This document shows positions 29,135 to 38,638 of a DNA stretch of 38,638 nucleotides, piece by piece. The position numbers and the translations under genes are program-made. The notes below the pieces were generated by a model. That model ran no database searches and had not been told where the DNA came from. It saw only the letters and a program-made list of their open reading frames with translations. Location: the NCBI GenBank assembly GCA_964618515.1, contig CAZUAS010000015.1, forward strand, positions 1 through 38,638. The letters are read 5' to 3'. The number at the start of each line of letters is the position of its first letter. The first letter of the stretch is position 1. The stretch is from JAFGNW01 sp964618515 (GTDB lineage: Bacteria; Zixibacteria; MSB-5A5; GN15; FEB-12).

Positions 29135-31531
29135 ATGACTTTTAAAACTAAATATTACGGACGAACGACGGTTCTGACGGTTTTGGCCCTGATGATACTG
29201 ATACTCTCCTCCCTGTATCTTTCCAGCTGTTCCGACCGAATCAGTGGTACTCAGACCGCCAATCGTCCTCCTCTGGTTTATTTTGTCAATATACCGCCGG
29301 ATGGTTATAAGGAATCTTATAACAATGTTGTTCACTGGGTCGGTACGGATTATGACGGTCAGGTGGTTTTATTCCGCTATGTCGTCGTGAAAGCCTCTTA
29401 TATCGACACCGCCGCCGGTGAAACCCCGCAGTCGTTTGCCCAGAATTTGAAGTCTATGTCGAAGGATATTACTTCGTTCGTAGTCGATGGCGATACCCTG
29501 GTGTGGACCTTCCTGCCAGTGACCGTCGATAACCCGCAAACGTCGCAAATTGTACCCATGTCGGCCAGTTTGACCAACCCGGTTCTTGAATACATACCAC
29601 AGTATGTGTTTTTGCAGGCTTTCGATAATATAGGCGCATCTTCGGAAGTTGTTTTCAAACTGGTTTTAAGAAATGACTATCCACCGGATACGCGGATTAT
29701 AGGTATTGATGCGGACCGGGAATATATCAATGCCAAACAGGCCGGTGGCGTCAATACCGGTGTCCCGGTTCGATGGCAGGGGTCCGACCCCGACATTGAA
29801 GATACTCTCTTTGAATTCCATTGGAGACTGTATGGCCCATACATGTCCGATTCCATCAACGGTTCCGTTTTCGAAGAGGTGGTCGATTCCTTCATTAAAA
29901 TCGTGTTTCTTACCCGGACGGCGGAACTGTTCTTCTGGCGTGACGGCAGTAACAGTTATTTTGTTCTGGTGGATTCTTCTTACGTCTGCGACACCGTAGC
30001 CGATACCTGTTGGGTGGAAATTGATTCGCAGATTAAATATGTTGATAGTTTTATTCCCATAAAGGACAGTATCGGACAGTGGGGTGTCTATGGCCAGTTT
30101 GACACCCTGTTTGATTTTAATGACCCTGATTTTATTGCCAACCCTGATTATAACCAGCTTCGTAAGACTTCCAACGGCTGGGTAACTTCCACCCAGGATA
30201 CTCTTTACGATATTTTCCCGGACCCGGATAATCCGGAAGCGGATACTACCCGGAAGTTGAAATTTATTTTTGTCGCGCAGACGCGTGATGCCGCCAAGGT
30301 GGTGGATTTGACCCCGGATTACCGGATTGTAAATGTTATTCAACCCAAATATGAACGGGATATTCTGGTTGTTGATTGTTCCAAACTGGCTACACGTATA
30401 AACGCCCCTTATAAAAAAATTTCTCAGAATGTCGATACTGCCCTTCACTACTGGGATAGAGTCATTCATAACTGGAATGCTGATACTGATTTTGATATTT
30501 CTCCTACCCCGGCCGGGCAATTCATTGACTATTTTTATATTAATAGAAATTCCGATAAAATACCTTTACGCCTTTTATTGCAGCATAAAATCGTAATTCT
30601 CTATAATGATGATATTTTGGCGGCAGGCATAACATCGGGTCCTGGTGGTTCGCCAACCGCGATAGGCAAGAACATTTATACAGCTCTTGAGGCTGGTGTT
30701 AATGTCTGGTTGACAATGCGGTCACCGGTTGTTGGCGGTGTCTCTACCAGTCCCTATGTAGGGGGGAATTTTCTTATCCCGGACAACGAATACTGTACCC
30801 ATTTTGGAATTGACCCGAATTACGGCATGGTTTATTCCGCGTGGGCTTATCATGCTTTTGATGTAAACGCTGATTCCATCCGTGTTGACGGGGTGTATGT
30901 TCCCAATCCGCAGAAAAGAGCCCACCGCCGTATCGAAGACTTTATCGGAGCGGTCAGTTTAAACCCGGCTAAGTGGCCGAGTCTTGAAATCGACACCATT
31001 CTTCTTGAACGACGTTACTATTGGTTCCCTGATGTAGGTAATATTTACGGTTTTTCCTATAATGATAACCGGGGTATGTATTATTATGACCCCAGGGTTT
31101 TCAAACCGGCCGGCTTACGAGCTCTGCCCGAAGTTAACTGGGCTTCTCGAATTTACGGAACGGAAGGCATGTATCTTTATAAATCTTATTACGGTCTTGA
31201 CCACCCGCTCGGATTCGATTATTCCTTCGATGGTGCTCCTGTCGCGCACCGGTATAACAGCGGGTTGTACAAAACCGTGCATTTCTGTTTTACCCCGCTG
31301 AGTATCAAGGACGACCAGATGCAGGTGGTTATCGATTCCGTCCTGAACTGGTTGTATCCGGAAGGAGAGCTATCCTCACCGCCGACCAGTCTTCGATATC
31401 CCGATGCCAAGGTACCTATTTCCATGGCTCAGGCCAGAGCCAAATACTGGAATGAGTTCATGAGCGGGATTGACGAATCTAAAATCATCAAACCGACCGG
31501 TAAAAAGGTCGAAAGGGTGATGCGTTTTTAG
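29135..31531 (+). CDS. Large exported lipoprotein of unknown function
   Basis: A 798-aa protein with a lipoprotein signal peptide: hydrophobic residues 13-29 and lipobox YLSSC with Cys32. The N-terminal part (about 45-180) looks like a fibronectin/Ig-like domain (RPPLVYFVNIPPDGYKES, VHWVGTDYDGQVVLFRYVVV), followed by a second such region. From about 405 the sequence KYERDILVVDCSKL, HKIVILYNDDILAAG and TALEAGVNVWLTMRSPV resembles the Rossmann-like core seen in ThuA/amidotransferase-like folds (inference). The gene starts 18 nt after the PorV-type stop, with GGAG 8 nt before the ATG, and ends before a terminator, so it closes the receptor transcript. It could be the surface or periplasmic partner of the receptor, a role like that of SusD, but it shows no SusD similarity that I can see. 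Confidence 0.8.
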   Translation: MTFKTKYYGRTTVLTVLALMILILSSLYLSSCSDRISGTQTANRPPLVYFVNIPPDGYKESYNNVVHWVGTDYDGQVVLFRYVVVKASYIDTAAGETPQSFAQNLKSMSKDITSFVVDGDTLVWTFLPVTVDNPQTSQIVPMSASLTNPVLEYIPQYVFLQAFDNIGASSEVVFKLVLRNDYPPDTRIIGIDADREYINAKQAGGVNTGVPVRWQGSDPDIEDTLFEFHWRLYGPYMSDSINGSVFEEVVDSFIKIVFLTRTAELFFWRDGSNSYFVLVDSSYVCDTVADTCWVEIDSQIKYVDSFIPIKDSIGQWGVYGQFDTLFDFNDPDFIANPDYNQLRKTSNGWVTSTQDTLYDIFPDPDNPEADTTRKLKFIFVAQTRDAAKVVDLTPDYRIVNVIQPKYERDILVVDCSKLATRINAPYKKISQNVDTALHYWDRVIHNWNADTDFDISPTPAGQFIDYFYINRNSDKIPLRLLLQHKIVILYNDDILAAGITSGPGGSPTAIGKNIYTALEAGVNVWLTMRSPVVGGVSTSPYVGGNFLIPDNEYCTHFGIDPNYGMVYSAWAYHAFDVNADSIRVDGVYVPNPQKRAHRRIEDFIGAVSLNPAKWPSLEIDTILLERRYYWFPDVGNIYGFSYNDNRGMYYYDPRVFKPAGLRALPEVNWASRIYGTEGMYLYKSYYGLDHPLGFDYSFDGAPVAHRYNSGLYKTVHFCFTPLSIKDDQMQVVIDSVLNWLYPEGELSSPPTSLRYPDAKVPISMAQARAKYWNEFMSGIDESKIIKPTGKKVERVMRF

Positions 31532-31556
31532 TCGTCATAAAAGATGAAAGCAAGAA

Positions 31557-31584
31557 GGGCCGGTTTGGAACCGGTCCTTTTTTT
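31557..31584 (+). terminator. Terminator of the receptor/PorV/lipoprotein transcript
   Basis: Stem GGGCCGGTT (31557-31565) with AACCGGTCC (31569-31577), a 3-nt loop and a T7 tract (31578-31584). The last bases overlap the stop codon region of the convergent glycosyltransferase gene, so it may serve both directions. Confidence 0.9.
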
Positions 31585-33763
31585 ATTGCGGCATCAGATT
31601 GCGCAAGCGGTTTATTTGAGGATTATCCGGGAATTTGGCGACCGCCGTTTTATAAACCGAATCGGCGGCTTGCCGGTTGCCTGATGAAAGGTATCCGCTG
31701 ATTAAATTAACATAGGCATCGCTGAGTGTAGCGTCAGAGCGGATGGCTTCCTGAGAATACCGGATGGAGTTAATGAAATCCCCCCGGATACCGGACAGAT
31801 AACCCAGTTGATGATAGGCTTTGGCTTTTTCATGGGCGATATTCTTCGGGTGATTGCGAAAATCTTTGCTGAAGGCGTAGTCGTCGGTTTCAATCGGCGG
31901 CGGTTGGGCGGTAAGAGCCGCTTGCAGATATAATTCGGCCCTGGCGGTATCCTGCCGATGAAGCATCAGGGCGGCGGCTTCGTTAAACAGATAAATATCA
32001 CTGTTCGTTCTTTCCTTTGCGGCTGCAATAAGTCCCGCCAGGCTGTCGGATGTGATATCCTCTTTGAGGGCAACCGCCCTCAAATAAATCATGTTGGCAA
32101 CGGGGTCATAAGGTTTTAAAGACAGAGAAATACTTATTTGCTCAAGCGCCCGGTCAATGTCACCATTCACCAAGAACAGCGAGGCCAGATTGTTGTATGC
32201 CTTGGACTGTAAGGGGAAGTTATCTCTTTCCCGGCTGAAATAGAAAAGAGCCGAGTCGGTATAACCCATACGAAAATAACAGATACCCAGGTTAAGATTG
32301 GTTTCCAGGAAATCTCGGTCAAGATTCCAGGCTTGCTTGAGGTAAGTGATAGCTTTTGGATAATTGCGGGTATGAATGTGATATAATCCCTGTGAGACCA
32401 ATGTCTGGGTAGAACCTTTCCGGCTGGGGATGAAGAGAGTATAAAACGAAAAAACAGCCAGCAGGATTATCACTGTAGTTACGGCCAGTGCCTGTCTGAG
32501 GTTGTTCCGGTAAAGAGTCATCAGGAAGCTAAATCCGAACACGGCCAGGATAATATAATAGGGGAGTAACGGTAGACGAAAACGACTGCTGACAAAAAAT
32601 AGGGAACTGCTTAAAATATAAATAATCAATATTACTATGATCAGGCGGCTTTCAAAACCGCCTTTCCAGGCAGCAAATGCCCCGATGAAAGCCATAGGGA
32701 AAATCAACCCGAAGCTTATCGGATTGTATCTCAAATATGCCAACTTATAAAAGAAGGCGTAGATATCGCGATTATTCGATATTTCCAGGTTGACAAACTG
32801 AAAATACAATTTTTTCAGGTAAAGTTTAAAAAAAGTTGCGGGATTCGATACTATCCAGTTGAGTGCTTTTTTGGTCCAGTAGGAGGAAACTTCGCCGGGA
32901 CGTAATTTCCGGCGCATCGCCTTTTCCGCTTCATAAGTGATATCCTGAATATTCCAATTAATGCCGAAGGGTTCGGGCAAAGTGGCCGAGGTACCATCGG
33001 CCGCTTCATTGTTGCCGATATATAAATTTATTCCTCCCTGGGAAGCGATCATAACCGGGTCACGAGCCACAATCAGGTTGCGCAGGGAAACGGGGGCAAT
33101 CATCAGTATTACTCCGACTAGCAAAAAGGCACTCGTTTTCAGATTTTCTCGGCAGAGAGTTTTATTTTTAAAAAGCAACACGAAGGCCACTATTCCCACG
33201 ACTATCAATCCGGTCGGGCGGGTAATCGAAGCTAGACCAAAAAATATGCCGGAGAGAAAAAGGATTCTTTTTAGCTGGTTTTCCCGCCAGATTAAAAACA
33301 AATAGAGAGCCGCCTGCATAAGCACCATGAACAAAGGGTCTAAAAGCAACTCCCCTTCGAAAAAAATCATTATCGGTGAAAGCGCCTGGATTAAAGCCGC
33401 ACCTAATCCGATTTTGTAACTGAAAATTTTGCGTCCCAGAAGATAAGTTAAAAAGACCGACACCAGGCCGATAGCCAGGCCGAAAAGCCGACCTACCCAG
33501 AGGGAAGATCCGAAAAGAGCATACAGTAAACCCAGGCAGTAAATATAGAAGGGCGCTCGGAAGTAGGTTGTGTCGCCCCAAATGTTACCGTTGGCGATCG
33601 TCTCAGCCCAATGATGGTGGTAGTTATTATCAATCGTCAACTGGTCCCAGTCCGGCATCTGTGAATATTGCACCAGATGGAAAATTCGAATAGAAACCGC
33701 CAGTATAAGAACAAGCAGGAGCCAATAAAATTCTTTTTTATTTTCGTGTAATAGATTTTTCAT
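31583..33763 (-). CDS. GT39-type (PMT/ArnT-like) membrane glycosyltransferase with C-terminal TPR domain
   Basis: A 726-aa membrane protein. The N-terminal portion (about 1-460) has around eleven hydrophobic helices and the PMT_2 layout. After the first helix comes an extracytoplasmic loop with acidic residues (SQMPDWDQLTIDNNYHHHW) and FRAPFYIYCLGLLYALFGSS, then LLGRKIFSYKIGLGAALIQA. Later ILSSSLFFVSSRFRLPLLPY is the conserved arginine-bearing end motif of such enzymes. Residues about 475-720 are TPR repeats (ITYLKQAWNLDRDFLETNLN, SISLSLKPYDPVANMIYL). Such enzymes use polyprenyl-phosphate sugars to glycosylate lipids or proteins outside the inner membrane. The acceptor is unknown. No other glycan gene is adjacent. 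The ribosome-binding site is weak. Confidence 0.87.
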   Translation of the reverse strand: MKNLLHENKKEFYWLLLVLILAVSIRIFHLVQYSQMPDWDQLTIDNNYHHHWAETIANGNIWGDTTYFRAPFYIYCLGLLYALFGSSLWVGRLFGLAIGLVSVFLTYLLGRKIFSYKIGLGAALIQALSPIMIFFEGELLLDPLFMVLMQAALYLFLIWRENQLKRILFLSGIFFGLASITRPTGLIVVGIVAFVLLFKNKTLCRENLKTSAFLLVGVILMIAPVSLRNLIVARDPVMIASQGGINLYIGNNEAADGTSATLPEPFGINWNIQDITYEAEKAMRRKLRPGEVSSYWTKKALNWIVSNPATFFKLYLKKLYFQFVNLEISNNRDIYAFFYKLAYLRYNPISFGLIFPMAFIGAFAAWKGGFESRLIIVILIIYILSSSLFFVSSRFRLPLLPYYIILAVFGFSFLMTLYRNNLRQALAVTTVIILLAVFSFYTLFIPSRKGSTQTLVSQGLYHIHTRNYPKAITYLKQAWNLDRDFLETNLNLGICYFRMGYTDSALFYFSRERDNFPLQSKAYNNLASLFLVNGDIDRALEQISISLSLKPYDPVANMIYLRAVALKEDITSDSLAGLIAAAKERTNSDIYLFNEAAALMLHRQDTARAELYLQAALTAQPPPIETDDYAFSKDFRNHPKNIAHEKAKAYHQLGYLSGIRGDFINSIRYSQEAIRSDATLSDAYVNLISGYLSSGNRQAADSVYKTAVAKFPDNPQINRLRNLMPQ

Positions 33764-34042
33764 TGCCTGACAATATAATTAATCCCTTTAAATATATCTA
33801 TAAAAAGGTGCAAACCGGGTCACCTGTCCGTATTCATTTACTTCTCTTTGCATACCATGAATTTTAATATTCTTTCAGGATGAAAGCGGCATACCCGTCA
33901 GCCCGAATCTATCTTGTTAAAACATATTGAGATACAATAAGAAGGCAAGGCCTCTTTGCAGTCCGGTTCATATATTTATATAAATCCGTCCGTGGCACTT
34001 TCTTTGCTCAATAGGTTTTCAGACTTAATAAGAGGAGAATAG

Positions 34043-36966
34043 ATGAGCACACTTTTTCATAAATTTTTCTTCGTTGTCGGTCTTCTGATATTTGTTTTAA
34101 TTAAGGTTCCGTTTCTTCATGCCCAGCCTGAAATGTCCCCCCGCTTGGAGAGAATGCTTGGCCAAAAGGCCATAGCTGACAGTACTGTGGAAATCATAGT
34201 TTTTTTGGAAAATAAATCGATCCGTAACGATGTATATAAGATAAACGAACAAAATAATATAGAGCGTTCGGCAAGAATTAAAACCGTCACCAGAAAATTG
34301 CAAAGCTTCCGAGCTTATGGTGCCGGAGCGGTTGAATTTTTCCTGAAAAATAATTCGGTTACCGAAATTCAGAAATTCTGGATTGTCCCGGCTTACACCG
34401 CTACCCTTCCGGTAAGCCGGCTGGAAGAACTTGCCTGTATTCCCGGGGTGGAGACAATAATAGCCGATGTTGCCTTGGAATTCGAAGAGCCGGTGGAAGT
34501 TAAAAACGCCCCAGTGTTAACCACGTCCTCGACGACGCCTTTGAAGATGTTGAAAGTACCCTCTCTCTGGAGTCAGGGTTATACGGGTAAGGGTCGGTTG
34601 GTCTGTTCGTTCGATACGGGGGTGGAGAGCACGCACCCGGCGCTGGCTTCCAAATGGCGCGGCCGTCATGCCCCGCTGTCGGAATGCTGGTACTCGCCTG
34701 TAAATCCCAATGTCGCACCGTATGATAATGTCGGCCACGGCACGCATACCATGGGCACGATTCTCGGTTCGACGGCTACCGATACTTTCGGCGTCGCACC
34801 CGACGCCGAATGGATCACGGCCGGGGTGATTGATGTCGGACATGATTTGAACACGATGTTAAGTGATATAATCCGCGGATATCAGTGGGCGTTGAACCCT
34901 GATGGCGATACGGGCACTACCGATGATGTACCGGATGTGATTTCCAACAGCTGGGGCGTCCCGACCGGTATTTTACCGGCTTGCAGTCAGATTTTCTGGC
35001 AAGTGCTTGATAATGCGGAAGCCGCCGGTATTGTGACGATCTTTGCTGCGGGTAACGAAGGTCCGGATGCGGGCAGTATTCGCAACCCGGCCGACCGGGC
35101 TACCACGCCGATAAATTCATTCGCCGTGGGTGCTGTCGATGACAATAAAGTAATCGCCGGTTTTTCCAGCCGGGGTCCCTCGGCTTGCGATATGAACCAG
35201 ATTAAACCTGAAGTGGTTGCTCCCGGAGTAGGAATCTATTCTTCGACCAAGGGTGGTGCCTATAAGTTAATGAGCGGGACCTCGATGGCGGCGCCGTTTA
35301 TCTCCGGCTTGGTTCTGCTGTGTCGTCAGTATAATCCCGATGCCACAGTTGAACAGATAAAATATGCTCTTATTAAATCGGCTGAAGACCTGGGAGCGGC
35401 GGGCGAAGACAATGCCTATGGTCATGGTCTGGTCGATGCTTCGAAACTTTTCAATTATCTGCCGGTCCCCAGCAGTACCAATTTCATTATAACCGGCATT
35501 AAAATATCCGGTGATGGCATCGCAGTTCCGGGTGAAAATGTCGATTTACAGCTTACTTTGCATAATTCTGCCGCCAATGTCGACCGGGTAAGCGGACGTT
35601 TGGTACCGAAAGACAGCAATGTTGTTACGATTTACAACGATTATGCGGCGTTCTTTTTCGGTGTTGGTGGCACTACCGCCACAAATTATACCGTTTTCAA
35701 TCTGACTATCAATCCTGATGTAAGACACGGTGATAAAATTCATTTCAGTCTTATTGTCGAAAAACCCGACATTTTTATATGCGATACACTTGCTTTTACT
35801 TTGACCGTAGGTTTTGTTCCGGCCGGCAGCGTCGTTGATATACACAACAGCCGGATTGATTTTTCCGCATCTGATTTTGCCCAGTTCGGGCTCGGGGAGG
35901 GTTCAATATATAACCTGGGTCGGGAGGGTTACCGTTTCCAGAGCGGTTCTAATCTTCTTTATGAAAGCGGTATTATCCTGGGCCGTAACAGTCTCCAGCT
36001 TTCCAGCAGTATCAGAAATAGCGAAGGCGCTTTTGTTCCTTCCGATTTTACCCCGGTGTCCGGCATTACTACCGAATATTTGGCTACGGAAGGTGCGAAC
36101 TGTCTTAAGGCACGGTATGTTGACACNNNNNNNNNNCCTTTTCCGAAATACCCATTCCTGTTACGGTTTCTCAGGAAATAGTCAGTTATAATGACGGTTT
36201 TAACGATGATTTTCTGATTTTCAAGTTTCATCTGATTAATCAGACCCTTGAAAAAATTACCCATCTTTACTTCGGTTTTATGAACGATTTTGACCTGAGT
36301 GCCGGAAATGATATGGTTGTACTTGATGAAAACCTGGGCATGATTTATCAGAAGAGTGCTTCCGGTCCGCTGGTCGGTCTGGTCAATTTAAAAAGCATTA
36401 CTTCATTCAAGGCTATAGATAATGGTAACAGTAAAATAGGCTTTAACCGGATGGAAAAATTTGACCTGATTGCTACCACCGGCCATAGTGTTGACAGCAC
36501 TCTTATAGGCGACATGCTCTTTATTGCCTGTTCGGAAGCCTTTGACGTTAAAGCTCTTGACTCTATGGAAGTTGCTTTTGCCCTTGTTGCCGGTGAAACC
36601 ACGGAAGAATTGTACATGGCGGCCGTTCGGGCGCGTCAGAAATTTGATATCGTGACGGCTATCGAAATCGAAGAAAGCAACCGCCCTGCCTGTTTCACTC
36701 TTAATCAGAATTACCCCAATCCCTTTAATCCCACAACCAATATTTCATTTGACCTGCCAACCGGTAGCGAGGTTACCCTCGATATCTATAACCTGTTGGG
36801 GCAGAAAGTAAAAGACCTTAAAACTGGATACCTGCCGGCTGGTAAACACCTGTTTGAATGGAACGGCACCGACAACAATGGCCATCAGGTGGCTACCGGA
36901 GTCTATTTTTACCGCCTGACCACCTCAGATTTTTCGCAGTCCAGAAAAATGATGCTTCTCAAGTAA
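34043..36966 (+). CDS. Secreted subtilisin-like (S8) serine peptidase with type IX-like C-terminal sorting domain
   Basis: Signal peptide residues 1-28 (FFFVVGLLIFVLIKVPFLHA), an inhibitor-like propeptide (about 30-155), then the S8 domain. Asp191 is in CSFDTGVESTHP, His232 in GHGTHTMGT, the oxyanion-hole Asn338 in AAGNEGPDAG and Ser414 in SGTSMAAPF, so all catalytic residues are present. Beta-sandwich domains follow. The C-terminus (last ~85 residues) is a Por-secretion-type domain: FTLNQNYPNPFNPTTNISFD, LDIYNLLGQKV, WNGTDNNGHQVATGVYFYRL and KMMLLK. A 10-N gap (36127-36136) breaks the gene, and the frame changes across it, so the real gap length should be 2 more than a multiple of 3. AGAGGAG lies 5 nt before the ATG. 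Confidence 0.92.
36127..36136. other. 10-N assembly gap inside the S8 peptidase
   Basis: The upstream frame ends at TATGTTGACAC and the downstream frame resumes as TTT TCC GAA ATA CCC (FSEIPIPVTVSQ...). With exactly ten bases the two do not connect, so ten is a placeholder. Confidence 0.95.
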
Positions 36967-37060
36967 CGGGTTATTGTTTATATTGCTCTGAATTCAGGGA
37001 TGCCTGTGAGCATTATAAAAGTATTTAACGGACTGGATAAAAATAATTCGAGGACAGGAA

Positions 37061-38638
37061 ATGGTGAGGTGGAAGATTACAGCCGGGATTATTCCGGCTG
37101 TTTTAGTCGGGTGGCTGACCGCTGGTCAGGTTTTCTCGGTGCCGCCGGACCCGCAATTCATGGAGAAGTGGAAAGCTGCGGGGATTTTCGATGAAAAAGT
37201 CAACATCTGGAAAGAATTCGTTAATAAAAGAGAGCAGACTTTAAAAGAGCGGCCGGTTCGATTTAATAAAAAAAGCAGGTTAGGATATCAGACCCTGTTT
37301 GCTGATAATATCGATACTCTTAACCTGCCGGTAATTCTGGTCGAATTTACCGACCATCTTGCCTCCGATCAGACCGTGTCGGGAACCGCTCAAATGTTTG
37401 ATTCGATTTTGTTTTCCGTCGGTAATTTGAATCCGACCGGTTCCATGACTGATTATTTCCTGGAAAACGCCTGCGGAAGTTTTTTTATTAAAGGAGATGT
37501 TTACGGCTGGTACACCATGCCGCAAACATACAAGTGGTATGTCAGTGTTGATTATGGTTTATCGCGCAGTGGTCAAATGGCTCTTGATGCCCTGCTGGCG
37601 GCTCGAGCCGATATTAATTTTGCCGATTATGATTATGACGAAGACGGCTATTGCGATGGTTTAATTATCATCCATGCCGGCCTGGGAGCGGAACAGGGCG
37701 GAAACGATATCTGGTCGCATCAGAGCTGGCTACCTTCCGCGCCTATTTATGATGGTGTAATTATTGACATCTTCTCCATAAATCCGGAGGAGTTTATCAG
37801 TCTTTACGAAGGAAAAACGGTTCTTTCACCGATTGGTGTCTTCTGTCATGAATTCGGTCACATCCTGGGTTTGCCTGACCTGTATGATATCAACAATACC
37901 GATAATATCTCCAGGGGGCTAGGGTACTGGTCACTGATGGCGGCCGGGAGCTATAATGGCGGGGCAAAAACTCCGGCGCATCTTGACCCATGGTGTAAAA
38001 TCAAACTGGGTTTTGTCGAGCCGTTTCTGGTAACGACAAATCTAAAGCAAGTCGCGATTCCGGCCATTGAAACTACCCCGGCAATATTTCTTTTACCTTT
38101 CGATGGCAATCCTGATGAGTACTGGCTGGTAGAAAACCGCCAAAAAACCGGTTTCGATTCTACGTTGCCGGGGACCGGGCTTCTTATTTACCATATCGAT
38201 GAAGGCGCTACATATAATAATTCCGACCCGTACCGATATCATGTAGCTCTGGAACAGGCGGATGGCCTTAATTCGCTGGCATTCGGCGGCAGCAGCGGCG
38301 ATTATGGCGACCCGTGGCCGGGCATTAACAATAACCATAATTTTCACGATTTAAGCGTTCCTGATTCGAAGACGAATATGCGGCAGGAAGTTACCGAAAT
38401 CGGGGTGTGGAATATCTCCGAACCAGGTCAGGTCATGTATGCCGACCTGGATATTTCTTTTTCCCGACCTTATATTCAGTTTGAAGGACCGGATTCAATC
38501 CGCTTTATTGACAGTCTGAGTGGCAACCATAACGGTCTTATCGAACAGGGAGAAACAATTGAACTTTACGTCAAACTTAAAAACATGATGTTGAGTACCG
38601 GTTATGGTTATCTTACCCTGCAGACTTCCGCTTCAAAT
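37061..38638 (+). CDS. Secreted M6-family (immune inhibitor A-like) metallopeptidase, 3'-truncated by the window
   Basis: An open frame of 526 codons runs off the window edge. It has a signal peptide (residues 1-26, ITAGIIPAVLVGWLTAGQVF), then LNLPVILVEFTDH, MTDYFLENACGSFFIKGDVY and DFDED-like YDYDEDGYCDGLIIIHAG, all typical of M6 peptidases. The zinc motif FCHEFGHILGLPDLYD has His263, Glu264 and His267. It is followed by LGYWSLMAAGSYNGG (Met-turn region), AHLDPWCKIKLGFVEP and GTGLLIYHID. The last visible part (about 470-526) begins a beta-sandwich domain (NGLIEQGETIELYV). ATG 37061 has GAGGACAGGAA upstream. It follows the S8 peptidase by 94 nt on the same strand. A sorting tail may lie beyond the window. 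Confidence 0.92.
   Translation, partial: MVRWKITAGIIPAVLVGWLTAGQVFSVPPDPQFMEKWKAAGIFDEKVNIWKEFVNKREQTLKERPVRFNKKSRLGYQTLFADNIDTLNLPVILVEFTDHLASDQTVSGTAQMFDSILFSVGNLNPTGSMTDYFLENACGSFFIKGDVYGWYTMPQTYKWYVSVDYGLSRSGQMALDALLAARADINFADYDYDEDGYCDGLIIIHAGLGAEQGGNDIWSHQSWLPSAPIYDGVIIDIFSINPEEFISLYEGKTVLSPIGVFCHEFGHILGLPDLYDINNTDNISRGLGYWSLMAAGSYNGGAKTPAHLDPWCKIKLGFVEPFLVTTNLKQVAIPAIETTPAIFLLPFDGNPDEYWLVENRQKTGFDSTLPGTGLLIYHIDEGATYNNSDPYRYHVALEQADGLNSLAFGGSSGDYGDPWPGINNNHNFHDLSVPDSKTNMRQEVTEIGVWNISEPGQVMYADLDISFSRPYIQFEGPDSIRFIDSLSGNHNGLIEQGETIELYVKLKNMMLSTGYGYLTLQTSASN

Noticed and set aside
29666..30520. 284-codon minus-strand frame
   Set aside because: It is antisense to the large lipoprotein gene, with no ribosome-binding site or recognisable domain.
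36280..36966. Separate 228-codon gene for an orphan sorting-domain protein
   Set aside because: The same frame is open back to the N gap without a start signal; it is the 3' part of the S8 peptidase gene.
1..38638. CRISPR array, prophage, integron or toxin-antitoxin island
   Set aside because: No regularly spaced direct repeats, integrase, phage structural genes or toxin partner were found; the only mobile remnant is the RAYT locus.

Overview
The window is about 38.6 kb of bacterial chromosome. It most likely comes from an uncultured member of the FCB superphylum, and the style resembles candidate phylum Zixibacteria. This assignment is an inference from three signs: secreted proteins ending in Cys-rich dockerin-like tandem repeats (DISDITRLIDYLY type), a Por-secretion/type IX-like C-terminal domain (NQNYPNPFNPTT), and a PorV/PorQ-type outer-membrane protein next to a large TonB-dependent receptor. 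The sequence has the marks of a draft or metagenome assembly: two 10-N gaps and one 82-bp Illumina adapter chimera embedded in a gene.

Layout. 0.1-0.5 kb: tRNA-Ala(CGC) and a long, Alu-domain-bearing SRP RNA with a terminator. 0.8-1.85 kb: an SPFH/band-7 membrane protein coupled to a tiny ribbon-helix-helix protein. 1.9-2.75 kb: a dead REP-associated (Y1/RAYT) transposase flanked by inverted palindromic repeats, followed by two further palindromes. 2.75-5.2 kb: a lipoprotein, an EamA transporter split by adapter sequence, a heavy-metal-binding protein and an NlpC/P60 hydrolase. 5.4-10.9 kb (minus strand): three secreted dockerin-like proteins, each with its own sigma-70-like promoter. They are a thrombospondin type 3 repeat protein, a Cys/His-cluster protein and an SBBP beta-propeller/Fn3/LamG protein. 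The last is interrupted by two in-frame TAA codons.

11.1-18.8 kb is housekeeping: a PtsN-like EIIA protein faces away from a cluster of aspS, phoH, pgpH (HD phosphodiesterase), ybeY and a CNNM/CorC-type protein. Then follow a DUF362-ferredoxin protein (18.9-20.1 kb), a small exported protein coupled to a TPR-GAF-AAA+-Fis sigma-54 activator (20.2-23.6 kb), and a lipoate ligase/octanoyltransferase (23.65-24.45 kb).

24.7-31.5 kb is an outer-membrane unit: a TonB-dependent receptor carrying an insert of DxNGNGxxD calcium-binding-like repeats, a PorV/PorQ-family protein and a 798-aa lipoprotein. A convergent GT39-TPR membrane glycosyltransferase follows (31.6-33.8 kb). The window ends with two tandem secreted peptidases: an S8 subtilase with a type IX-like sorting tail, broken by an N gap, and an M6 (immune-inhibitor-A-like) metallopeptidase cut by the window edge. 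The right half therefore combines outer-membrane transport/secretion components with likely secreted cargo.

No CRISPR array, prophage, integrase or complete insertion sequence was seen. All family assignments are by reading the sequence. No database search was run.
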